NCBI RefSeq assembly: GCF_020103695.1 | Contig: NZ_JAHXBF010000009.1 | Span: forward strand, 62,001-126,000 | DNA from: Hyalangium versicolor | GTDB taxonomy: Bacteria; Myxococcota; Myxococcia; Myxococcales; Myxococcaceae | Direction: 5' to 3' | DNA: 64,000 nucleotides | The notes under the pieces: model-generated | The model's database searches: none | What the model was told of the DNA's origin: nothing | What the model saw: the letters and a program-made list of their open reading frames with translations, nothing else | Translations under genes and position numbers: made by a program | Shown here: one piece after another, positions 28,498 to 35,658 of the stretch | How the letters are laid out: each line of letters opens with the position of its first letter | How positions within the stretch are numbered: position 1 is the stretch's first letter

Positions 28498-29599
28498 CTT
28501 CCCAACCCCGGGCGACGAGTTCCGCAGGCGTCACAGCCGCGCCGGAAGGAGCCTTGAATGGGCTGACTCGGACAGGGCCTCCCGCGATTCGCTCGAACTG
28601 AAGCCCCGCACCAGGCGCGAGCAGGTTGATGATCTCCGGATGGTGGGAGATCACGAGCGTCTGAGTACGCTCTTGTTCGCGGAGGGCTAGAAGAAACGGC
28701 TGGATTTCCCGGAGCGCCACGAAGTTGTCGGGCTCATCAATGCAGAGCGTCCCGCCTCCCTCCTCGAGCGCGTGAAGCAGCGCATAGAGCCCGATCAGGG
28801 CGCGCTGCCCATCGGAGAGCTCCTCGAACGAGTACTCATCCGGGGGCTGGGATTCTGTCCCCCCTTCGCTCCTCTTCCAGAGCGAGCGCAAGGTCCGGAT
28901 TCCCTCTCCGCTCGACTTGAGGACCAGGCTGTCGAAACCGGCGAAGATTTCTCGCAGGCTGCCGCGCAGGTGCACCACCGCATCGAGGCGCTCCTGCGTG
29001 AGCTGCCGGTACCAGGAGGCAAAGTTGGAGAGATCTTCCTCGAGGACGGATTCCTCCTTCTCGCTCCTGCCCATCATCCGTCTTGGATCGATCCGCACCA
29101 CGAAGAGACGTTCGAGCCAGCGGTGGAACCGCGTAATGCGCTCGTATGAGCCCGAGAGCATGGGCAGCACCGGCTGTGAGGGACTCCTGAGAAACACCAC
29201 CCCCGGCTCATCTTCCTGATGGAGCTGCACTGCCCCCTGCGGGGTGAGTTCGTACAACGGCCTTCCACTCAGATGCAGCTCTTCCCCCGCAACAACGCTG
29301 GTCCCTTGCTGCAGGTCGTGCTCGACCTCCAACCGGTATCGATATTGGGACTGGGCATCCAGCGTAACCTCGACTTCGAACGTCTGCCTCGTCCTTCGCT
29401 GCCAGCGCGTCAAGGAGGAGGCGGGAAGGAACTCATCGACCATTCCTCCCCGATGAAGCAGCAACCGAAGCGTGGAGAGCACCTCCAGCACCGTGGATTT
29501 GCCAGAGCCATTGCCTCCCATCAGCAAGTGCTCGCGCTCCAGGCGCAGGTCGAAGTTCACCAGGCACTTGTAGTTGTCGACGTAGAGACGGGTGAGCAT
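28487..29599 (-). CDS. AAA/ABC-type (SMC-like, OLD-related) ATPase
   Basis: 370 residues. The ATG at 29599 is chosen because GGAGGGAGCG lies just before it; an upstream in-frame ATG at 29620 lacks a site. It has the full ATPase set: N-terminal LTRLYVDNYKCLVNFDLRL strand pair, Walker A GGNGSGKST (28-36), the ABC signature-like LSDGQRALIGLYALL, Walker B TLCIDEPDNFV and the H-loop VISHHPEII. The short spacer between Walker A and signature makes it like AAA_21/AAA_15 ATPases of defence operons rather than RecF. It forms a two-gene operon with the TOPRIM-like gene. Confidence 0.85.
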   Translation of the reverse strand: MLTRLYVDNYKCLVNFDLRLEREHLLMGGNGSGKSTVLEVLSTLRLLLHRGGMVDEFLPASSLTRWQRRTRQTFEVEVTLDAQSQYRYRLEVEHDLQQGTSVVAGEELHLSGRPLYELTPQGAVQLHQEDEPGVVFLRSPSQPVLPMLSGSYERITRFHRWLERLFVVRIDPRRMMGRSEKEESVLEEDLSNFASWYRQLTQERLDAVVHLRGSLREIFAGFDSLVLKSSGEGIRTLRSLWKRSEGGTESQPPDEYSFEELSDGQRALIGLYALLHALEEGGGTLCIDEPDNFVALREIQPFLLALREQERTQTLVISHHPEIINLLAPGAGLQFERIAGGPVRVSPFKAPSGAAVTPAELVARGWEDGR

Positions 29600-29680
29600 C
29601 GCTCCCTCCAGGACGCCCATGCCACTTCAGCGCACGCACCAGGCGGCACGCTGTCTACCACGTCCCCTTGCCCCACTCCG

Positions 29681-31195
29681 TCAGAAGTAGCGCTTGCGCT
29701 TGCTGCTCGGGAGGATGCCCAGCACCTCGCGGTACTTGGCCACCGTGCGCCGCGCGATCTCCGTGCCCTGCGCCTTCAGCAGCTCCACGATCTTCTGGTC
29801 CGACAGCGGATTGCGCGCATCCTCTTGCGACACCAGCTGCTTGATGTGGTGCTTCACCGCCTCGCTCGCCGTGTCCTCTCCAGACACCCGCGCGATCGAC
29901 GAGTTGAAGAAGTACTTCAGCTCGAAGATGCCCTGCGGTGTGTGCACGTACTTGCTCGTCGTCACGCGCGACACCGTCGACTCGTGCATCCCGATGTCCT
30001 CCGCCACGTCCCGCAGAATCAGCGGCTTGAGGTGCGCGATCCCCTTGTCCAGGAAGTCGCGCTGGAACTTGATGATGCTCTCCGTCACCTTGTAGATGGT
30101 CCGCTGCCGCTGGTGGATGGAACGAATGAGCCACTGCGCGCTGCGCAGCTTGTCCTGGATGAACTCCTTCGTCTGACCCGGAGACACCGCCCCGTTCTTC
30201 AGCGCGTTCCGATACGTCGTCGAGATGCGCAGCTTCGACAGGCCGTCGTCGTTCAGCACCACCGTGTACTCGTCCCCCATCTTGTAGACGAATACATCCG
30301 GCGTGATGTACGGCGCGTCATCCCCGCTGAAGTTGCGCCCCGGCTTCGGATCCAGCTTGGGCAACAGCTTCGCCGCCTCCACCACCTCCTCCAAGGTGAC
30401 CTTCAGCTCCTTGGCGATGGCCGGCAGGTTTTTGCTCTCCAGGTACTTCATGTACCGCTTGATCATCAGCCCCAGCATCGGGGCGCTCTTCTCCTTCAAC
30501 GCCTGCACCTGGATCAGCAGGCACTCCTGCAGATCGCGCGCGCCGCAGCCCTTCGGATCCAACCCCTGGATGCGCCGCAGCGTCCGCTCCGCCACATGCA
30601 TCGGCACGTCCGCCTCGTTCGCCAGGCGGATCAGCGGATCTCCCTCCACCTCCGGCAGCTTCAGGTACCCGTCATCATCCAGGTTGCCGATGATGAGCAG
30701 GCCCACCCGGCGCTCGGCCTCGTTCATCTTCAGCATGCCGAGCTGCGACTGAAGGTGGTCGAACAGGTCCTCCTTCTTCACCAGGTTGGCCTCGAAGGAC
30801 GGCATGTCCTCCGTGGCCACGTTGCCCTTGTTGGACGCCGTCGTCTGCTCGCTGAACTGGTAGCTGTTGAGGTACGCCTCCCAGTCGATCTCCGGCGGGT
30901 TGTCCGAGTCCCCTTTGAACTCCGGCGTGCTGTCGCCGACGATGGGGGCGTCTGGGTCCCTCGGCACCTCGACGTTGGCCGCCTCCAGCGATGCCTCGCC
31001 CGGCTCCTTCTCCGCCACGTCCAGCGGCGCCTGCTCGTCCGGCTGCTCCAGCAGCGGGTTCTGCTCCATCTCCTCCCGCACCTGCTCCAGCAGCTCCATC
31101 CTCGATAACTGCAGGAGCTTGATCGCCTGCTGCAGCTGCGGCGTCATCACCAGCTGCTGCGAGAGTTTCAGGCTTTGCTTGAGTTCCATCGCCAT
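29681..31195 (-). CDS. rpoN: RNA polymerase sigma-54 factor
   Basis: 504 residues. Region I is the Gln/Leu-rich start MAMELKQSLKLSQQLVMTPQ; an acidic region II follows; the core-binding domain and the helix-turn-helix (VAEDIGMHESTVSRVT) bind the -12 element; the RpoN box ARRTVAKYRE near residue 480 recognises the -24 element. It directs transcription from sigma-54 promoters that require enhancer-binding proteins, which myxobacteria use heavily in development. The neighbours lptC, lptA and lptB are the classical context, though 286 bp of non-coding DNA separates lptB from rpoN here and a sigma-54-like promoter lies in that gap. Confidence 0.98.
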   Translation of the reverse strand: MAMELKQSLKLSQQLVMTPQLQQAIKLLQLSRMELLEQVREEMEQNPLLEQPDEQAPLDVAEKEPGEASLEAANVEVPRDPDAPIVGDSTPEFKGDSDNPPEIDWEAYLNSYQFSEQTTASNKGNVATEDMPSFEANLVKKEDLFDHLQSQLGMLKMNEAERRVGLLIIGNLDDDGYLKLPEVEGDPLIRLANEADVPMHVAERTLRRIQGLDPKGCGARDLQECLLIQVQALKEKSAPMLGLMIKRYMKYLESKNLPAIAKELKVTLEEVVEAAKLLPKLDPKPGRNFSGDDAPYITPDVFVYKMGDEYTVVLNDDGLSKLRISTTYRNALKNGAVSPGQTKEFIQDKLRSAQWLIRSIHQRQRTIYKVTESIIKFQRDFLDKGIAHLKPLILRDVAEDIGMHESTVSRVTTSKYVHTPQGIFELKYFFNSSIARVSGEDTASEAVKHHIKQLVSQEDARNPLSDQKIVELLKAQGTEIARRTVAKYREVLGILPSSKRKRYF

Positions 31196-31243
31196 GGACT
31201 AGGGCTCCCCACCGAGCAGAAACATGGCCTTGACGTGGCACCA

Positions 31244-31260
31244 ATCAAGGACCGTGCCAA
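31244..31260 (-). promoter_or_regulatory. Near-consensus sigma-54 promoter in front of rpoN
   Basis: Read on the minus strand the sequence is TTGGCACGGTCCTTGAT: the -24 element TTGGCACG is exact, the spacing of GG to the -12 dinucleotide is the required 12, and the -12 element is TTGA instead of TTGC. Transcription would start near 31233, giving a 5' leader of about 37 nt before the rpoN ATG at 31195. Confidence 0.6.
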
Positions 31261-31315
31261 ACTAGCAAGACCCCCTCCGTTCGTCTAGTGGCCATGATTG
31301 TGGCCCCCTGCTTGC

Positions 31316-31346
31316 ATCCATGATTTTCCATAAGAGAATCATGGAT
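31316..31346. repeat. AT-rich perfect palindrome between lptB and rpoN
   Basis: ATCCATGATT and AATCATGGAT (10 bp, perfect) flank an 11-nt spacer. A half copy (GCCATGATTG) lies at 31291-31300. It is notably AT-rich for this genome. It may be an operator for a dimeric regulator of rpoN, or a hairpin. Confidence 0.45.
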
Positions 31347-31463
31347 TTAGAGGACCTTTCGGGTCTCCCCGGAGCTGTTCAACCGTCGACGCAAAGGGTA
31401 GGCCAACCTGCGTGGCAAGGCGCGGAAAAACCTTGGCATTCGCGCTCGGAACCACGCCTTCGC

Positions 31464-31480
31464 AGCCCTCTCAGAGGGCT
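31464..31480 (-). terminator. Hairpin just after lptB
   Basis: AGCCCTC-TCA-GAGGGCT on the plus strand, a 7-bp perfect stem, begins immediately after the lptB stop codon in the direction of transcription. No T-run on the minus strand, so termination may be partial, which would allow some read-through into rpoN. Confidence 0.4.
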
Positions 31481-31481
31481 T

Positions 31482-32222
31482 TCACGGCGTTTGCAGGCGA
31501 AAGCGCTCTCCCAGGTAGACCGCGCGCGCTCGGGGCGATTCTGCGATCGCCTGAGGGGTGCCCTCTTCGAGGATCTGCCCCTCAGCGATGATGTAGGCGC
31601 GATCACAGATGCCCAGGGTGTCCTGGACGTTGTGATCGGTGATCAGCACGCCCAGGCCCCGCTGCCGCAACAGGACGATCTGCCGCTGGATGTCCCCCAC
31701 GTTGATGGGGTCCACGCCCGCGAAGGGCTCGTCGAAGAGGATGAAGCGCGGGTTGGGGATCAGCGAGCGGGCGATCTCCGCGCGCCGCTTCTCGCCTCCG
31801 GAGAGCGTCTCGCCCAGCGCGTCCGAGACGTGCCCCAGGCCGAACTCGTCGATCAACTCCCGCGCCCGGGCCTCGCGCGCCTTGCTGTTCAGCCCCTTCT
31901 GCAACTCCAGCACGGCCAGGAAGTTCTGGCGCACGGTGAGCTTGCGGAAGATGGAGGCCTCCTGCGGCAGGTAGCCGATGCCTCGGCGCACGCGCCGGTG
32001 CATGGGCAGGTGCGTCAGGTCTTCGTTGTCCACGCGCACGCGGCCCGCGTCCGGCGTCACCAGCCCCACCACCATGTTGAAGCTCGTCGTCTTCCCCGCG
32101 CCGTTGGGCCCCAGCAACCCCACCACCTCGCCCTCGGACACGCTGAAGGAGACGCCACGCACCACCTGGCGCTTGCGGTAGCTCTTCTGCAGCCCCTCGG
32201 CCCAGAGTCTCCCGCCACTCAT
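31482..32222 (-). CDS. lptB: LPS export ABC transporter ATP-binding protein
   Basis: 246 residues, the cytoplasmic ATPase that powers extraction of lipopolysaccharide from the inner membrane with LptF/G/C. Walker A GPNGAGKTT, ABC signature LSGGEKRRAEIARSL, Walker B FILFDEPFAG and the switch His in ITDHNVQDTLGICDRAYII are all present. The sequence is very close to the LptB norm. The ATG overlaps the TGA of lptA by 4 bp, indicating translational coupling in the lptC-lptA-lptB operon. Confidence 0.97.
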   Translation of the reverse strand: MSGGRLWAEGLQKSYRKRQVVRGVSFSVSEGEVVGLLGPNGAGKTTSFNMVVGLVTPDAGRVRVDNEDLTHLPMHRRVRRGIGYLPQEASIFRKLTVRQNFLAVLELQKGLNSKAREARARELIDEFGLGHVSDALGETLSGGEKRRAEIARSLIPNPRFILFDEPFAGVDPINVGDIQRQIVLLRQRGLGVLITDHNVQDTLGICDRAYIIAEGQILEEGTPQAIAESPRARAVYLGERFRLQTP

Positions 32223-32731
32223 GGCTTCTTCGCGCCTCCCTTGCCCTTCTTGGGGGCTGCCAGCGGAGCCGTCTCGACGACGATGCGCGCGTTCTCCACC
32301 TCGAGTCGCTCGCTGCCCAGCGTGAGCCGCACCTTCGTGCCCGTCAGGTACGTGGTGCCCTGCCGCGCCTCCGGCGAGCCCGTCACCACCAGCACTCCGC
32401 TGGGCACGTCGTACTCGGCGCGCTCGCCCCGGGCGAACCGGTCCCCGTCCTGTGCCTGCACGCCCCCCGTGCACTCCACCCGCGTCACCTCTCGCGAGCC
32501 CGTGTAGAAGGCCACCATCTTGTCGCACTTGAGGTCCAACGTGCGGTGCTTCACCTGCACGTCCCCGGTGAAGGTCGCCGAGTTGCGCTCGCCGGTGATG
32601 AGCTTCGCCGTGATCTCCACCGGGTTGTTCAACGGCATGTTCCCGAGCATCGGAGGCCGCGTGCCCCCGTCCGTCGCCGATGGCGCCGTGGGCTGTGCGA
32701 CGAAGAAGGCCATCGCCAGGAACTCGATCAC
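32219..32731 (-). CDS. lptA: LPS transport periplasmic protein (OstA-like)
   Basis: 170 residues starting with GTG (GTGA overlap with the lptC stop). An N-terminal hydrophobic stretch (about residues 1-14) followed by a Pro/Gly linker and an OstA beta-jellyroll: VEITAKLITGERNSATFTGDVQV, LDLKCDKMVAFYTG, and VLVVTGSPEARQGTTYLTG. LptA forms the periplasmic bridge carrying LPS to LptD. The C-terminal Lys-rich tail (APKKGKGGAKKP) is common in delta-proteobacterial forms. Context (lptC upstream, lptB downstream, overlapping) supports the call. Confidence 0.9.
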   Translation of the reverse strand: MIEFLAMAFFVAQPTAPSATDGGTRPPMLGNMPLNNPVEITAKLITGERNSATFTGDVQVKHRTLDLKCDKMVAFYTGSREVTRVECTGGVQAQDGDRFARGERAEYDVPSGVLVVTGSPEARQGTTYLTGTKVRLTLGSERLEVENARIVVETAPLAAPKKGKGGAKKP

Positions 32732-33273
32732 TTTGCCCCTCCCACCACGGTCTCCGTGGAACCCTCGAAAGTGAATGTCCCGTCCGTGAAGGACAGGTCA
32801 AAGCTGTCGGCCCGCAGGCTGTAGTTCGGCCCCTGCACCGCCACGCCTTCCTTGCCTCGCGCGTGCTGGGCCGGTGCGTCGTACGTGGCCCGAGGCGTGC
32901 GCGCCACCATGCCGTCCGCCGTGCGGATGACCACTCCGCCCGAGGCCGTGAGCTGGCGCGAGGAGAGGCTGCCCTCCATCACCGGGGCGCGGATCTCCAT
33001 GCCGCCTCGCGGGCCCGCGGGGGCGCGCTGAGTGGCGTCTCGTCGGCCGGGCAGACGCAGCAGGGTGTTGGTGGCCGTCACCGCGCCCTCGGTGCGCTGG
33101 TAGGTGAGCCGGTCCGCCCGGCCCGCGAGGACGAGCTGCTCTCCCTCGAAGGACTGGATCTGCACGCCGTTGAGCACCACCTGGGGTGGCGCCTCGGACG
33201 CGGCCGTTGTCCCGGGACGCGGACCACAGGCGGCCAGGAGGACGAGGAGGCTGGAGAGCAGGAGGCGCGTCAC
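32728..33273 (-). CDS. lptC: LptC-like LPS export protein (lipoprotein)
   Basis: 181 residues from GTG 33273, chosen because it opens with a signal sequence and lipobox LLVLLAACG; an upstream frame extension to 33393 would not. The C-terminal part (GNYSLRADSFDLSFTDG-like, ending in FTFEG) fits the beta-jellyroll of LptC, which hands LPS from LptB2FG to LptA. The lipoprotein anchor replaces the usual single membrane helix, a variant seen in some delta-proteobacteria. Operon position directly before lptA is the main support. Confidence 0.8.
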   Translation of the reverse strand: MTRLLLSSLLVLLAACGPRPGTTAASEAPPQVVLNGVQIQSFEGEQLVLAGRADRLTYQRTEGAVTATNTLLRLPGRRDATQRAPAGPRGGMEIRAPVMEGSLSSRQLTASGGVVIRTADGMVARTPRATYDAPAQHARGKEGVAVQGPNYSLRADSFDLSFTDGTFTFEGSTETVVGGAK

Positions 33274-33286
33274 GGGGCTCTTCCTA

Positions 33287-34243
33287 TCACCGGGCCGGGG
33301 CAGGTGCTCCGGCTCCCGCAGGCAGTGTCGCGGGCGAACCTTCTGGCCGGGTCTTCCATCGCTGGTGCATCCACACCCATTGCTCGGGTGCACGGCGGAT
33401 GGCCTGTTCGATGCGCTGCGACAACGCGGCCGTGAGCGCCAGCGCCGCCGCCTCGCGGTCCTGCTCGGCTGGCAGCGGGACTTCCTCCATCCTCAGCCGA
33501 TAGCCCGTGGGCTCGCGCTGGCAGAAGCCCACCACCACCGCCGCCCCGGTGCGGATGGCCAGGTCCGCCGCCGCCCGAGGCGTGGCCGCCAGCTCTCCGA
33601 AGAAGGGCACGAAGAAGGACTGCACCTTCGTATCCTGGTCGATGAGCAACCCGAGGATTTCTCCGCCCTTCAGGGCTCGGAGCATGTGCCGCGCTGCGCC
33701 ATCCTGCCCGCGCCAGATGCTGCGCACCTTGCCTCGGGCCCGGAAGCGCCCCACGAGCGCCGTGAGCCGCGGATCCGACGTCTCCTTGGCGATGCTCTGG
33801 CACGGAAAGCCCTCCGAGGCCACGCGCCGGGCCAGCAGCTCCCAATTGCCCACGTGCCCGGAGACGAACACCACGCCCTTGCCCCGAGCCAGCGCCGCCT
33901 CCAGCACCTGCCGGTCCTCCGCGGGCCATGCCACGAGTTGCTTCAGCTCCCGGTCGAGCGCGGCCGTACACCCCACCTCGAACATGGCGGCACCCAGGTG
34001 CCGGAAGCAGGAGCGGGCCAGGGACAGGCGCTCGGCGTCCGTCTTCTCCGGGAAGGCGCGGACCAGGGACTTGAGCGCCTTGCGCCGCTCGCCCCCGGCC
34101 ACGAGGAAGGCAAATGTCCCGAAGCGCACACCCAGCCACCGCGCCACCCCGAGCGGCATGGGGTGGACCAGGGCCAGCGCGGCCCGGACGAGCAGGTAGC
34201 GGAGGAAACGCTTCAGCCGCTTTGCTAAGGGTGGGTGCTCCAC
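33287..34243 (-). CDS. Lipid A acyltransferase (LpxL/HtrB family)
   Basis: Adds a secondary acyl chain to lipid A at the inner membrane. 318 residues from GTG 34243. An N-terminal membrane helix (RFLRYLLVRAALALV), the catalytic HxxxxE-type motif in VVFVSGHVGNWELLARRV, and the downstream LGLLIDQDTKVQSFFVPFFG and EPTGYRLRMEEVPLP motifs are those of the family. It precedes lptC by 13 bp and probably starts the operon. Its start lies only 20 bp from the divergent astB start, so one of the two starts may be placed slightly off or the promoters overlap the coding ends. Confidence 0.9.
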   Translation of the reverse strand: MEHPPLAKRLKRFLRYLLVRAALALVHPMPLGVARWLGVRFGTFAFLVAGGERRKALKSLVRAFPEKTDAERLSLARSCFRHLGAAMFEVGCTAALDRELKQLVAWPAEDRQVLEAALARGKGVVFVSGHVGNWELLARRVASEGFPCQSIAKETSDPRLTALVGRFRARGKVRSIWRGQDGAARHMLRALKGGEILGLLIDQDTKVQSFFVPFFGELAATPRAAADLAIRTGAAVVVGFCQREPTGYRLRMEEVPLPAEQDREAAALALTAALSQRIEQAIRRAPEQWVWMHQRWKTRPEGSPATLPAGAGAPAPAR

Positions 34244-34263
34244 AGCCGCGGTTCTATATCCCA

Positions 34264-35604
34264 ATGCGCGAGTACAACTTCGACGGTCTCGTCGGCCCCA
34301 CTCACAATTATGGCGGCCTCTCGGTCGGCAACCTGGCCTCCACCACCCATGGCGGCCAGGCCAGCTACCCCCGCGAGGCGGCACTCCAAGGCCTGGAGAA
34401 GATGCGCTTCGTCTCGGGCCTCGGGGTGGGACAGGCCGTGCTGCCGCCCCAGCCGAGGCCCTCGCTGCGCACCCTGAGGATGCTGGGCTTTACCGGTTCG
34501 GACGAGGAGGTCATCACCCGCGCCGCCCGCGAGGCCGAACACCTGCTGCGCCTCACCTCCAGCGCCGCCGCCATGTGGACGGCCAATGCCGCCACCTGTG
34601 CGCCCTCGGCGGACACGGCGGACCAGCGCCTGCACCTGACGCCCGCCAACCTCCAGCAGATGTTCCACCGCGCCATTGAGGCCGAGACGACGCACTCCGT
34701 GCTGCGCGCCATCTTCTCGGACACCGCGCGCTTCGCCGTCCACGCGCCCCTGCCTGGCGGCGGGCACTTCGCCGATGAGGGCGCCGCCAATCACACCCGG
34801 CTCGCCACGCCTGGGCATGCTGCCGTGCACCTGCTGGCCTGGGGCCGCAGTTCGTGGAAGGACATCTCCGGGCCCAAGCGCTTCCCTGCCCGGCAGACAC
34901 TCGAGGCCAGCCAGGCGCTCGCCCGGCTCCACAAGCTGGATCCCGAGCGCACCCTCTTCCCTCAGCAGCATCCGGAGGGCATCGACTCGGGCGCGTTCCA
35001 CACGGACGTGGTGGCCGTGGGCAACGGGGGCTTCCTCATGCTCCATGAATTGGCATTCGTGGATGCTCCGGGCCTGTTGCGCACGCTGCGCGAGAAGCTG
35101 GGCGAGGGCTTCACCTCCATCACCGCCTCCCAGGCCGAGCTGCCGGTGCAGGACGCGGTGAAGGCGTATCCGTTCAACTCGCAGGTGCTCACCCTGCCGG
35201 ACGGGAGCATGGCCATCATCGCCCCGGTGGAGAGCCGCGAGTTGGAGACGACGCGGCGCTTCTTGGAGCGCGTGGTGGCCGAGGAGAACCCCGTCAAGGC
35301 CGTGCACTACCTGGACGTGCGCCAGTCCATGAACAACGGCGGAGGCCCGGCCTGTCTGCGCCAGCGCATCTCGCTCACGGATGCCGAGCGCGCCGCGGTG
35401 AAAGCCAACGTCTTCTATTCACCCACGCTGCACGAGGCGCTCGCCGCCTGGGTGAAGAAGCACTACCGCGAGGCGCTGTATGCGAAGGATCTGCAGGATC
35501 CGCAGCTCGCCCGCGAGACGATGACGGCGCTCGATGAGCTGACGCGCATCCTCCAGTTGGGCAGCGTGTACGACTTCCAGCAAGCAGGTGCGACTGTCCT
35601 GTAG
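34264..35604 (+). CDS. astB: N-succinylarginine dihydrolase
   Basis: Second enzyme of the arginine succinyltransferase pathway: N2-succinylarginine to N2-succinylornithine, CO2 and ammonia. 446 residues, the normal length, starting MREYNFDGLVGPTHNYGGLS, which is characteristic. Catalytic residues are seen in GIDSGAFHTDVVAVGNGG (His) and NNGGGPACLRQRI (nucleophilic Cys). The other ast genes are not in the window, so the pathway genes are dispersed here. Confidence 0.96.
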   Translation: MREYNFDGLVGPTHNYGGLSVGNLASTTHGGQASYPREAALQGLEKMRFVSGLGVGQAVLPPQPRPSLRTLRMLGFTGSDEEVITRAAREAEHLLRLTSSAAAMWTANAATCAPSADTADQRLHLTPANLQQMFHRAIEAETTHSVLRAIFSDTARFAVHAPLPGGGHFADEGAANHTRLATPGHAAVHLLAWGRSSWKDISGPKRFPARQTLEASQALARLHKLDPERTLFPQQHPEGIDSGAFHTDVVAVGNGGFLMLHELAFVDAPGLLRTLREKLGEGFTSITASQAELPVQDAVKAYPFNSQVLTLPDGSMAIIAPVESRELETTRRFLERVVAEENPVKAVHYLDVRQSMNNGGGPACLRQRISLTDAERAAVKANVFYSPTLHEALAAWVKKHYREALYAKDLQDPQLARETMTALDELTRILQLGSVYDFQQAGATVL

Positions 35605-35658
35605 CAGAGCGGGATCTTTGACGCTCGTCCGAGGGGCTGGCCATCATCTCGGAGTCCC

